A DNA stretch of 64,000 nucleotides, from NCBI GenBank assembly GCA_018881555.1, contig JACAXG010000069.1, positions 682,001 through 746,000 of the forward strand, read 5' to 3'. The stretch comes from Amblyornis subalaris (Eukaryota > Chordata > Aves > Passeriformes > Ptilonorhynchidae). Each line of letters begins with the position of its first letter. The stretch's first letter is position 1. This document shows positions 37,012-50,200 of this stretch, piece by piece. The position numbers were made by a program, and so were the translations under genes. Below the pieces are notes generated by a model. That model was not told where the DNA came from and made no database searches. It saw only the letters and a program-made list of their open reading frames with translations.

Positions 37012-37261
37012 AATCATAAAATCACAGAATAGTTTGTGTTGGAAGGGACCTGTAAAGACCGTCTAGTCCAACTGCCTTGCAAAGAGCAGGGACATCTTCA
37101 ACTTGATCCAGTTGCTCAGGGCCCTGTCCAGCCTGACCTCGAACTTTTCCAGGGATGGAACATCCATCACCTCTCTGGGTGAACTGTTCAGTGTTTCACC
37201 ATACTCATCACAAAAACTTTCTTCCTTGTCTCTAGTCTGAACCTACCACCTTTTAGATTAA
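37012..37261 (-). mobile_element. CR1 LINE copy 6, short 3' fragment
   Basis: Read on the minus strand, this is the last about 250 bp of a CR1: the end of ORF2 (block 'gttcgaggtcaggctggac', complement at 37129-37147) and the 3' UTR with 'ggtccc' before the octamer tail (complement of AATCATAA/AATCACAG at 37012-37027). It shares its 3' end type with copy 2. Extreme 5' truncation like this is the commonest form of CR1 in bird genomes. Confidence 0.9.
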
Positions 37262-38043
37262 AAATATGGGGTTTAAACATATTAAAATAAATCTAAATTT
37301 TAGGGGACTACAAGTACTTTAAGCTGAGTGTACATCTGACCCATATCTCTTTTCCCTTTTGTCATGTTTTCATGGACCCAAGTGCGCAGAAAAGAAGGAA
37401 GATATTAGGGTGGTTTGACTTGTACAGACTGGTCCAGACGAAGTCTAGTTTTTAGCATACAATTAAACTAATTTATGTTTAATCCAAAGAACTATTCCCG
37501 AGGCTAGTTGAAGCCAATGAAGTACACATAAGGATATATGCAGGAGGTAAATCATACAAGTGGAACCTGTGAGGACGTCTCTCTTCTGTGGTACTTGGTC
37601 TTTTCACAGTAGGTGTTCAGTAATTTGGTTGTCTGTCTCAGCAGCCCAAGGACATAAATTTTGGCTTTGCAGCCATTCCTGGAGGTTAACACATTTCACC
37701 AGAGCAAGGGCATGAAGTTCAAGCACAGAAAGCTCTATCACAGACACTGCCTTGTTCAGAAAGGGTAACAGCAGAAGAGGGTGGAACTGGTCATTTATCA
37801 AAATATATATTTGTCTTTTTAGATTTTTTTGTCCATATCTATTCTCATGATACTGAAGTCCCCTCTAATGCAAAGTAGTCTATGTTTGTGAATTATGCAT
37901 AATTATTTGTATAGACGGTTCATGTTGCTGATCATTGCAATATCTGGGTCTCCAGAATAATTTACTCCCATTAATCTTCAACTGACTATATACAAAACAA
38001 GCCATATCTGCTTTGACAAGCACAACTAAATTTGCTCTTATTC

Positions 38044-38082
38044 TGTTCAATATACAGTTCAATATACTGTTCAATATACAGT
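38044..38082. repeat. 12-bp tandem repeat, 3.2 copies
   Basis: Units TGTTCAATATAC, AGTTCAATATAC, TGTTCAATATAC, then AGT. The copies differ only at the first base, alternating T and A, so a 24-bp unit duplication is an equally good description. Confidence 0.9.
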
Positions 38083-40988
38083 CTTCTTGACAAAGCAATA
38101 CTAAGAAATAAAAATGGTGAATCTGGAAGAAAGGAGTCTAGACATGTATCAAGATGCTCACTGAAAGAGAATAAAAAAGTATCACCTGTAACTTACTGAT
38201 TTCCTTCTCAGTCTTAGGCTGTTGACCACCTTCAGGCTGCTTTAATATATAGTAAACATTCACAGATGTACTTCTGGCAGAAGAGCCCTGACTTTGGCAG
38301 CGTTACAAATAGGTGTCAGCTCTGAGTTGTCCCAGCCCTCTGTGCAACACATCAGAGATTACTTGGCATCCATGAGTAAGTGACCTGTTCCAAGTAGCGA
38401 TCTGTATTGTCATCTCCAAAGAATTCTAGAATATTGCTTTAAAAAAATTCTAGTGATTGTTAAGAATGGTTTTGTGCAAATAAATGCCAATAACATGGTG
38501 TGCAGTTTTCCTGTCAAGATTACAAAAACTCTATGTAACTGCTCCTTGTAGTTACAAATTGTAGTCGATTTGTTAACCTGCTTCAGTGTGTTTCACTAGA
38601 CTTTTGTCTAAGTTTTAAGGGAGAAAAAAATCCACAAATTAAAGATGTCCATGTTGTTTGAGATATACAGATATTAATATCTATATGTATATGGAGTTCA
38701 AACTCCTTCGCATCCACTTTACCCAGGATGCATCCAGCAGTTTGCCTTGTCTCTCTGTAGACATCAAGTGCTTAAAATATATAATGCTGTTCTGCAAGAT
38801 CAGGGATTTGAGCAAGTAAGAAAAATTAGTGTTATAAACTTGATTAATTACTTTTGTTTTGACTTGAAAAAGATAACTGTGCTCTGGATTCCTATTATGG
38901 TGAAGGAAAAATCAGTCCCACTGATTCTAACCTACCTGTTGGGCTGTCATACAAGATCAAAATTTTCAGATAAATAATGCACAAGTTTGAACTTTTGTGA
39001 AAGGATTTGATAACTGAAAAGTGTCTTTCTGACATAAAATAAAAATGGCTTCATATAACACAATTTAAAAATATTTTGAAAATCTTCATTCCCACTTTCT
39101 AAACACATTTTTAGAATATGAGTTTATGGCTTGAAGAAAAAAATAAATCATGCTATCCATTGCTGGATGCCTAGCAGCATTCACTATTTCATAGGCAGTG
39201 TCATTTGAAATGAGAAAAATAAGTTTATCTGTGCATGCACAAGGCATAACTTTTCTTTGCTACCTGCAGTGGATTTTTTAGACAGACAAAAGTGTTTTAT
39301 AATAGACGAAAACAGGAAAAAATAATTATAGCATTTTCATATGAAATAGATTATGGTACTTATAGAATGGAAATGTACTTGCTAATAAGGATTTAATAAG
39401 AAAAAGAGACCTTTAATGAGAAACATATATAAAAACATTGCTCAAATTTAGATAAAGCAAGATTAAGGAGACAATTATGGAGCACTTAGTGAAATAAATA
39501 GCTGATCTGGGAATTTGTAACTCCTTCAAATTTGGTGAAGTATTTTATTTTTAAAACGGAAATTGTCTGAATCTTTATTATTACAATTTTCTATTTTTGG
39601 CTATGAGATTTTCCACATAACTTAGATATCTCAAACTGAGTATTACAATAAAATTTCAATCGGACTGATACAGAGAAAACATTGTTACATGTGTCAAATC
39701 TATTTTTTTCATCCTTTGAAGTTTTTAATATCCCAGAAAATTAGAAGGATGAATAGGTTTGCTATCTTAGGCAAAGTCATAACTTACAAATAACTCAGGT
39801 CCTAGCTACTTGGAGAGGCAAAGAGAAGAGTTTCAGACATTATATTTCAAGAGCTTTCACTCACTGAGTCCCAGGTTAGAGAAGGACTTTTAAGGAGAAA
39901 AATATCTGTTAGACAAAGGATTCACCAATCCTAGTAGTCTGTTTCTAAAGATTCCAACTAACATTCAGGAAAGAATTTTAACAATTCAGGAACTTTTTCT
40001 ACCATTTGTAAAGCAAAATTACGCATACCTAAGATGAGAGTCAATGAAGCTTTTTTTTCTCGGCCCAGCGGGTCAGGACACCATGGAAACAATGATACTA
40101 TCATATAAGAGTCAGTATTAGTATCTTTTCACTGTCCTTTGTGTCCTTTTAGTTCGTTACCCTGAAGACAACAACTAAAGACAATGAATCCTACACTGAA
40201 AAAGAAGTTGAATTAAACAGCATATGAAAAGCGTTCAGGAATGAAAATACTTTTTTCTGAATGTTACTTTTCCAGAAAATTTGTTTGTTTACATCCCTGA
40301 AAGGAATGATCCTTGTCTAACACATAAGTCAAATAGGACAGAATAGCACACCTACCAGCTATGCTGGCACAAAGGCACATAATTCTTTAACTTGATCTTC
40401 AGTTAAGAGTTGGCATTAAAAAAAAGCATGGACATAAATGGATGTTGCTCATTCTTAATCAAAACAATTCTACATTAGGACTAAAGTTTAAGACAAACTT
40501 GATTTAAAAAAAAAAAGAGGAGTGGGTGTAAAAAAGTAAAATGTGGAAGAAGTTGAGGGATTTCTTAATATGAAGATGTGATCCCTTTGATTACTTTTGA
40601 CTGAAAATTGTATGCAGCATATACATCAAGCAGCAAACAATGGAAAGAAAATTAAAGTTTTGAAATACAAGGGGTTTTTTTGTTCTCTCCACTGAACTAA
40701 CTCTATGACAAAACAGTACAAAGATTCTGAACTTTAATAAACCATGAGTAATAACAAATTGGAAGAGACCATATGCTTTACTTTCTGCCCCAAATTTTCT
40801 ATCTGAATTTATGTGTGTGGTCAATAATTTCAAAGTGAACTTCAAACAGTAAATTTGAGTGAAGCCTAGTTATGTGTCTATCAAGGACACAAAATGGAAA
40901 AATTTTCAAAAGTTTGCATTTTTGATTTACAGGATTTCTGTGTTTTGAAGTTTTTTGAATTGAACTTAGATTAAAAGTGAATGGAAGT

Positions 40989-41009
40989 TGTATATATATA
41001 CACACACCC
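40989..41009. repeat. Short (TA)n-(CA)n
   Basis: About five TA units passing into CA units. Confidence 0.8.
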
Positions 41010-43175
41010 ATATAAATATATAATATGCAGTAGCCTGAAGTTTTCCATTTCAATATTCTCAAAAACCTTTATAATAGACTTTATTCCTAGAAATCACTAA
41101 GTAGATACATTAACTCTCAGGAAACTAAAAGCAAGTAAAAGTTGCAGGGTAGTAATCACCTCAAAATGAGTAGATGTGTCAGATATTTCTAATCACTGTC
41201 AAAATCTTGGCTCAGTTCCTAAGTTAACTGCACAATAACCTGATACGTGCTACTTACAATATTCTTCCCTATATTCTTCACTGCAGAACATGTCCCCAAA
41301 AGACCATAAATGCCTGCATTTTATTTCCAAAATAATCTGAGCAGCTTCTTATCTCAAATAATGACAACAATTTCAGATAGTGAAGCATATTTACAGTTAT
41401 AAGCCATTATAATATGATCTTGGAGTATTCTCCAGAACCTCACTAAAGCCACAGTAATACTACTTACAGGCCAGACCAAGATATAAATGCAACATAGCAA
41501 ACTATTTTTATCAGCAGAATGGCTGCTGCTTCAAATTGATGGAAATGTGTTTCTTACCTCAAAGTATTCTGTTTTTGCAGGCCTGCACATCAGAGATTGT
41601 TAAAATTGCCTGACACACCCAAAATAAATAACTGTAAAAAGGCAGGAAACAATACTCAGAGCGAAACTTCTGAATTCTAAAACAAAATATTACTCTATGG
41701 CATTCTAGCACTCACAAAAAAAGATAGTTCTACAAATGAGAATGTGTCAATAGTTGCCTGTGTTCCTAAAACTGTAGATTATCATAAGAATAGGAGAGAG
41801 GAATAAGGAGAACATTTTAATACTGTAGATGCAGAAGCAATTTTAATACATCTTTTCTTACTCGTGTGAGGATTTACAACTGATAATTTTCAATTCACTG
41901 TCATCCCACAAAGAAGAAAATTATTTTCTTGGCAAAATAATATGCACACTTTATACTTGGTATGTAATTTCTCAGTCATATGTCAAATAATCATTGTTCT
42001 TGATTGTACTTGCAAAGTACTTTATATAATAAAATTATGGCAATATGGAATTGGAAAATACTCGAGAAGTTCATCGAGCTCACACCTTAATCACATGGTA
42101 GATTCAAGTATTCCTTTATCATCTCAGACCAATGTGAGGAAGAATGTAGAATTTTGTAGCATTTCCTATGAAGAAGAGATGCCTGGGAAGCATCAGCATT
42201 ACAAATAATGTCTTGTTTTTCTCTTGTCCAAGCAAGAGAAGTTTTAAAACATGCCATACTTTGGCACGCTTGGAAAAAAAAAGCCAAACCCAAAAATGTG
42301 TGGCCCAGCCTCCCTAGGAAAGAACTGGTCTATAAGTGAAGATGTTGGTAAGCACTGGTGGCTGCAAAAATAAAACTGCAACGTAGATAGATGCTTAATT
42401 TTGAGGTAAGTCTTTGAAACACACTTCTCCAATACTGCCTACCATAAATGTCCTGGACATCATTCATTTTTCAGTAGTTGTGATCTTAAGAAGTCTTGTT
42501 ATTTCTTCTGGAAAGTAGATAGCTACCTATTTAGCCAAGGAATTCTGCAGAGTTCCCACAAAGTGGGGCTTGAACTGCTTAAAGCTTTTGGAGAGTGGAT
42601 TCTCTGCTTCTGCTTTCACTGTTGATAAGGTTTGCTTTTTTTCCTTTCCCTTCCTTTTATATGCACAAATTACCTTTTCCTCTTATTAAGAAAGAAAGAA
42701 CAAAGTAAAAATTATTATGTTAGAGGTAAAGGCAATGCCTTACTCTTTTACAGTTGCACTTTAAGGCAAACAAAAGCTGCTATTATATTTCTAGCTAAGA
42801 TTTTAGAAAGGAAAGCTGATAGGCGTTATCCAACCACAATCACCAAGTGAGCAACCAAACACATATATAAACCCGCAGTTCATTCTCCCGGTGAGTATAT
42901 TTATCTTGCCTTTATATGTCTTGAAAATATAGAAAAGAAAATACTGGTAAAAACCAGAATATATTGTTAGCTAGAGTTGAGGGGTTTCTTCAATAAATAC
43001 TTTTCAGTAATTATTAGCAGCTTAATTAAATATTTAAATTGTATTTTTAGTTTCCTTTTGAACTTAAGCTTTTAATGGATCTGGTAAAAAACAGTAGATA
43101 AAAGGACAAATTCTGAACTGGACTGTAATATTTTTCTTTTTTTTTTCCAATTAATCACAAGCAACTCAGGTGCAC

Positions 43176-43231
43176 ATAGACTGAAGGAATGACACCTTGA
43201 GATCCTTTCCAACCTTAATTATTCTGACTAT
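43176..43231 (+). mobile_element. Probable remnant of a CR1 3' end
   Basis: The stretch 'gagatcctttccaaccttaa' (43200-43219) followed by 'ttattctgactat' resembles the universal CR1 ending (ggtcc-ttccaacc-attctatgattct). Only about 50 bp can be related to it and the octamers have decayed, so confidence is modest. Confidence 0.5.
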
Positions 43232-44572
43232 CAAATGAAAGGCAATAGCTAAACTCCTAAGGATTAAGGACTCTTTTTCATGACAGGTTATGTCAAGGAA
43301 AATGAAAGAAAAGTAACTTTCATGTGTTCCCTTTCATGAAATCAGCTATGTCAGGGATCTCAAAATATCTGTATTTTCCAAGGTTACATTGGTGTTCAAT
43401 AGTAAACCTAATAAAGGGAAGAAGTGACTGGATCATTCCCAGGAGATTTTACTGCCAACTCAAGGAGAATAGAGAGGTATAGAAGTTGCTTAGAAGATAA
43501 TTTTGTTGAAATACAGCTCATTCAGAGCTTAATAGGGTGAAGTTATGATAGACACGATATAAAACACATTTCCTGGCACAAAAAAAAAAAAAAGGAACGT
43601 AAAATTCTGTAGATGTACTAAATTGTAACAGTAGCCAGGAAACCGCTTTTTTATCTCTCCCCTACTAAGCAGATTATATTGGCATTGGACAAATCAAGGC
43701 CCAAGTGTCATCACTGAAACCCAGCAGATTTTGCACATGTTGACTCTTGAGTGCAATCACGATATGTACAGGAAAGTAGTTTGGGTATAAGAGCAGGCAC
43801 GCTAACAAGTTCAAGTGCTTTTTTGTATTTTTCTGCTAGCAAGTAACTCTTTTGACTTCTAAAGGGGATTTGCTTTTATTTTTTTAACTACGACAATGTT
43901 TTGAACCAGTATTTGCTGTTGACATAAAGAGCCCATGAAGGACACTTCACTGTAAAGGATTCATAGTGAAAACAGTATTATATGGGTTTAAATTAGGAAG
44001 CCTTTATTTTAGAGAGATAAAATACTTGTGGGGTCTTATTAGATTGTATCTTTATAAAATCTTCCCTTCCCATTCTCACACTTTAGCAAAACTACACTAG
44101 TAGCGTTTGGATTTTTCTTGAGTACTCATTCTTTATTTCTATTCATAGTTAAGCACAGCAAGCACGATTTCTTTTATTCATATCTAATTGAACTCATGAT
44201 TCAATAATATTCATTCTGAGGAATTTTGGTCAAAACAATGCTGCAGATTAATTCTTAATGAAATGTAACAGTCATTTTTAAATTGCTACATTATACCAAA
44301 GTACATTAGCAAAGCACAAAAGCTTCCTACAGTTGAAAGCATACATCTTTAGCCTTTTTACCTTAAAAAACCTGGCAAAGCAGAAAGAATATTTGATATG
44401 AAAAGGTTTAACACGTGCAGGCAAACACTCGCATGCATAACTGTATGTATGAAAGAAAGAATTCTGTGTAGGTGAAAAAAGTCGAAATGACTCGTCAAAG
44501 TGTTACTTAATGGTTCCGAGCTAAATGCTGACATTTACCTTACAAAATCTCACATGGTATTACATTAACAGC

Positions 44573-45157
44573 TGTTCTATTTCAGCTGGGATAGAATTAA
44601 TTTTCTTCTTAGCAGCTGGTAGAGTGTTGTGTTTTGGATTCAGTATGAGAACAATGTTGGTGATGCAGTGATATTTTACTTCTCACTTGGTAGTGCACAC
44701 CTAAATCAAGGACACTTCAGAGTCCCGTGCTCTGCCGCTGATCAGGTGCACCAAGAGCTGGGGGGAGCACGGCCAGGAGAGCCGACCCGAACCAGCCAAA
44801 GGGGTATTCCGTACCATAGACTGACACGCCCAGGATATGAGCTGGGGGGAGCTGGGTGGGAAGGGGGCAATTGCTGCTAGGGGATGGGCTGGGCATCCAT
44901 CAGCAGGTGCTGAGCAACTGTATTGTGCATCACTTGCTTTTCTGGGGTTTTATTCCTCTCTCTTTTTCACCATCATACTCACCATCATTATTATTGTTGT
45001 TCTTATTATTCCACTTATAAAACTATTGTTATTTCGACCCACCCTATTTAATTTTTTTTTCTGATTTTCTTGCCCATCCCACCAGGGCAGGGGTAGTGGG
45101 AAGTCAGTGAGTGACTTCATGGTATCTAGGTGCTACTGGGGGATAAATAAGGACTCA
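44573..45157 (+). mobile_element. Solo LTR of an avian endogenous retrovirus
   Basis: About 585 bp starting TG and ending near CA, matching a very common bird LTR. It opens 'tgttctatttcagctggga' and then 'tagaattaattttcttctta'. The mid-region has 'ccaaaggggtattccgtacc', a GC-rich G-tract stretch, and an ATT-rich segment (44983-45015). The close is 'gcccatcccaccagggcagg' plus a decayed GGGGTTAAACCACAACA-like end. The expected promoter TATATAA is degraded to GGATATGAG (44833-44841). Orientation is inferred from the position of that box. No gag/pol sequence or second LTR is nearby, so this is a solo LTR left by LTR-LTR recombination. No clear target duplication was seen. The family name is not asserted. 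Confidence 0.85.
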
Positions 45158-46612
45158 GCAGTCTCAATTTCTGATAAGACCTTATCAAAATGCATCATTG
45201 ATAAACTGTGAGAGGTTTACTAAGACAATGATGCTTTTTCAGTGCCCAAAAGAACATTAAACTTCTCAATTGACAACCGCAGTTTGTTCTCATGTGCTTT
45301 TTGTGCTGCAAGGCTGCTAGGATTTAAAATATATTAAATTTGAAAGATTTGTTTTAAATTAGATTTTCTGGCCTATAAGTAATTCTGATCTTTAAAGATT
45401 TCTTTGCAAATTAATTGAGGCTATCCGTTCACAAAACCTTTCACAGGAAAAGAATTTTGTCATTTTAAAATTGAAAGTGAATTTCAATCACCATGCTGAA
45501 TGCTGAAGGATTTTATTGCAATCAAAATACACACGTACTCTTCCATTTTTGAAGATATGTTTTAATCAGGATCTGGTCCAGGTTCCTTGTATTTATTAAA
45601 ACACAGCTTCATTCCAAATCAGGTTTTCCACGATGGAGTGTGGTTGTAGAATTCCTGTGAGGGACTGCCTTAGTTCTAACAAGAGGAAACTTGGTGCATC
45701 TTGCTTAAGTTTTGGTTACAGAAGTGAGTGGGAAGATAAACAAAATATATTAAAATTGCCTGAAACTTCAACTTATTTATTTTTTTCCCATTTTTAAAAG
45801 GAATTGGAATATTTTATTTCAATTTTTTAAAGAATGATGTAGAATTTCAACAAATGAAATAGTTGTTCAATTTTTTGCCTATTCTACTTTGGCTAATCAG
45901 AGAACATATTTTCTGCTAGTAGCCACAGTATGGATGCTACTATATACCTGACACAGAGCCAAAAAAAGGGTCTTGTTTCTGGCAGTGTTTGGTTTGCTCT
46001 CAATTTCCTGCAATCTTATTGGTATCTAGTTTCTATCCCAGCAAAATTTCTGTCAAGAGTCTGCAGTGGAACATGATACAACACACAAAACTTGGTTAAT
46101 TTCCTGAGAACTGTATAAGATCTGCTGAAATGGAAATGTGATCATCTGGTTTTTGGGAAGGTGGAGATGGGAAGGACTGATGTGAAATTATATTTTCAAT
46201 AAAAAATTATACTTACTGAAATAAAGTGTACAAAACAGTTCTATTAAAAACTAGGTAAATAGACATATTCACCAGCAGAAGTGTACTTGGAAAAGCAAAT
46301 TTCTCAGTTCTCATATTTGTTTTATTCTCCTTCCTATACAGTATTACTGTTGTGACATCTGAGTGCCATATGAACCACTGAGCAATGTTTTATTTTCATT
46401 CGGTGCTACAATATCACTCCTAAAACATCTATAAAGAAACATGAAGTAATTTCACAAGCAGTTTCTAATATCTCACAAAAATAAAAACTCCTCATTGATT
46501 ATCACAATAAATCTGCAAGAAAAACATCCTACTAAATGGTGCCCGCTGACTATAACTGAAATTTTATTCAGGCTCTGATTTGAAGCTGTAGTGATGGATA
46601 AATAATATTTTC

Positions 46613-46625
46613 TACACACACACAC
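46613..46625. repeat. Short (CA)n
   Basis: About six CA units; ordinary. Confidence 0.7.
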
Positions 46626-47276
46626 AAAAACAATAAAGATTACAGGTCAACTCCAGGAAACTGCTTTGTAAAAAAGGCATGTTTTTGGAGCCCACATATA
46701 TCAGGTCTTATTCTAATTTAATAAAATGTTCTTGCTGGTATTATCTTTGTTGCCCCCCCAGAGTGCTGACTGGGAACTGCAGAACACTGTGTACATCACC
46801 AGAAAACCCTTTGCCAGTTATTTTCTTCAAGGCTTTTCCAAAGGTGGAATTAGGTTTGCATTGGTCTTACAGAGAACAATGCTAGAAAACAATCAGGTCT
46901 CAGAAAGATGGCACTCAGACAATACAGTGGTCTGTCAAATTTTGTAAACTGAATATTATCCAAAACAGAAAGTCAGATTTAATCTCAATTTCCAGCAAAG
47001 GTGAGGAGTAGAGTTTTTTGATAAATAAAGCCTAACAAGACATCTGACTTCAATTTTCCAAGAACAAGAAGTATTTTTCATTATCAATCTTTACATCTAC
47101 TGTTCAAATGTTTTATCAAAAAGGAAACAAACAAAGAAAATTTGAGTTACTGTCCATTCAAATCTATATTCTGACCACTAGAACTGACTGTCTTCTAAAG
47201 AAATCTCTGTTCACATGCAAAAGTTGTCATAAATGTGGTAATAATTTGCTTAAAATAACTACAGGTTAATAATCAA

Positions 47277-47298
47277 TAATTATTATTATTATTATTAC
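47277..47298. repeat. (ATT)n microsatellite
   Basis: About seven ATT units, uninterrupted. Confidence 0.9.
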
Positions 47299-50200
47299 AT
47301 ATTTATGAATAGTATTAATTTTACAGAGAACTTCAACTGTATATCATCAAACAGACTGGAAGCAACAAAACTACCTGAGGCAATGGTCTCCAATATTCTT
47401 CAAGTAGTAAGCTACAGCTGACATGGGAGTAAGCAATGGAGAGTGGGGAGAAAAAAAAGCAGAAAGGTATATTTATGTCATCCATCATCTCAGCAGCCTG
47501 GGAGCTTCGAAGAGTTCCTGGTAGACATTAAATTTGCTTCTCCCTGAGAAAAATATTGAAAGAGTTAACATTTGCTCTCTCAGCATTAATCCAGCCAGCT
47601 GCAGAGGAAGAGGATAGACATAGGTAACTTGGATTTTATTCACATAAAGCAGCATATATTTAGGAAAATATAAATTTCTCAGTGGACTGTAAAACATTCT
47701 GTTTTTCAGATAGTGGCTTAAAATGCTAAATAATGCAAAAATACATAGTCATATACAATATGACACAACAGACTTACAATTGCCAGAATAATTTCTATAT
47801 AATTTTGACTTCGTGTCTTATATTTCTTGAAAACAAGCTAAATCCCATACTGATAAGAATGCAGTAAAACTTTGTATCTTGTATTTTAAACTCTACATCT
47901 ACAATTGCACCAAGTGTTTGGTAAACCAGCCAGCACAGCCTGTGCTTTTCTGTCTTACGCAGAATGGCAGATAAATGTCTCCAGCCATGCTCATTAATGT
48001 ACAGCTAAAGCCACCACACCGCAACCTAGAAACAATGCAATGCAAAAATGAGACCTCTGAAAGCTTGGGTAACCCAATGAGCACATCCACCAGGACCTGT
48101 TAGTCAAATAAACAAGAGTTCATTAGTTTCTTATTGCTGGTCCTAAATGCACGAAACTCTCCGAGAAAAAACAAGACACGATAGTCACAATCTGTTTGGG
48201 TCTGCTGAATCCAATCAAAAGGACTTGGAGAGTACATGTTGGTGCTGTGAGACTGAGGAATGCAAGTGGAGACACAGGGGCTGAGGAACCCTCCACAGTC
48301 TGTTTTGAACCTGCTAATGTGCTCTGCTCACTTAATGGCATCTTATAAAACACCTGGTCTCAAACACTCAAATATTGATTCAGTATATGGAAATCTGCTA
48401 TTACACCACTGCTGTTTCTAGGAACAGCTTATATAAACAGAGCTGACATGATTGTGCCATATGGTTTTATTTCTGGAGTGCTTTGACTACATTTCTTAGG
48501 GGGAGGGCGTAATTGATTGGAGTGATTTATAGGTCCCCCTCACTTCCTTCAAGGTGGACGATGACTAAGCTGTACAAGCCACGAATTTTGGTGTCCAGGT
48601 TCATAAGGGTTGTCAGTTAATGGTTAACCTAATGACAAATCTCTGCTGTGCATTCACGTGTGACTCCAGTGAGTGGGTGATAAGGGCTAAATCCTCCATA
48701 GAGTACAAATGTGCAGGCTGAGAAGGAAGTATGCTTTACAGGCTCTGTGTGCTTTTACCATGCCACATTTACCACACATTAGTGAAGTCAAATACAGGGA
48801 AATGAGAGGGTTTGAAGAGACAAATAAGTCGTGGTCCTTTCACAAACAGCAGTAACAACTTGAGTATTGTACCCAGGTTAAGAGTGAAGCTGCAGGCTCT
48901 AGGATGGGCTTAAAAGTCTGAGGAATTTGGTCAGTTTGAAGATGCTGTTTGTCCTGACATTCCTTCCTCACCAAACTGACTCTCAGGCCCTGCTGTCTCA
49001 GATTGTCTCAAAAAACAGCCATCTTCCTGCCACAACTCTTTTACCATTTCATGGATTCAGTTATATCAAGATCCAGGATCTGCAGAGTCATGGCGACATG
49101 AATGTCCTATGTGACATGAACTGGGTTGCAAGCAATTGAGAAGGAAGTGACAAAGATGTATGCAATGGCTTGACCATCTTCTTCCTTTGTTCCATGTCTC
49201 TTCATCATGAACATCTGAACCTTGAAAAGCTGTTTTGTTCAGCTGAGTTTGACCTACTCCCTATTCCCTTCACAGGCATTTTGCTCATGTGGCTTTGTGT
49301 GTGCAGTTCATCTCCATATTTCCTCTGTGGATCTACAGAACAGACAAGACTAATCAGTTGGTAAAATTACAGAGACACAGCTGTGCAACTGTCTCCTTGC
49401 ACATATTGCAAATAAACCCTCTCTTAGATATTTGTACCACTTCTGTATTTTGGATTGGTTGCATTGTATCTATGCCAGGAACATACTAGATGCTCTCAAT
49501 TGCTTATCATTTGTGCCGTTAATTGTACACCTGGTACTGATCTATTGTCCTCCTACCTATGCAGTTTGTCAGGAGTGGGAAAGGAGGAGCAGGAGCACTG
49601 TTATGTATGAAGCCGGTTAGGCACACTGAGCAAGGTTAAAGCCCTGGCTGAGCTGTCCCTTGGCAACCCTTCATCCACTAAGTTTTTAATTTTCATGTCA
49701 TGTAAGTTCTAAAACACCCCAGAATGCCAGATTGCAGATATGTAAATCAGCACGCGGAATTGGACTGGTAGTCCATCTAGTCAAAAGTCCCTTACTATAG
49801 AAATAGAAAATGTTTTAACAGACACAATCCTGCAATAAACAATCTTCCGTGTTTAAACAAAGCATTTCAGTCAGCTCAGTGGCATTTATGTATTATCAGG
49901 ATATAACATGTTCTGCTGTCTCATTTTTCTTAGTGAAGGCTATTTCTTTGTCTTACCTTGGAATGACAGGTTTATTTAATTGATTCAGTGCACTTACATT
50001 TATAGAAAAGGTTGAAGAATATGTCCCACATGTGTTTTCACTGTCAATCATTTTAGTATACAACGTTTGTCTTTCTAGTTTTAATATTTTTCCCAATGGG
50101 AAGATCTTTTCCATTGGTTTCTTCAGGGTTTTGAGGGTTTTTTTTTCCTGTGGAATATTTTTATACTTTCTTTATTAGTCCTACTTTGGGATTCTGCCAA

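Larger units (their letters stand above)
37262..44572. other. 7.3-kb unique AT-rich stretch
   Basis: It holds a 12-bp tandem repeat (38044-38079), a TA/CA run at 40989-41009, a CR1 tail remnant (43176-43231) and a 14-A run (43580-43593). No gene or domain was seen in any frame. Confidence 0.55.

Noticed and set aside
44573..45157. A full endogenous provirus
   Set aside because: Only one LTR is present, with no second LTR, primer-binding site, or gag/pol remnant on either side.
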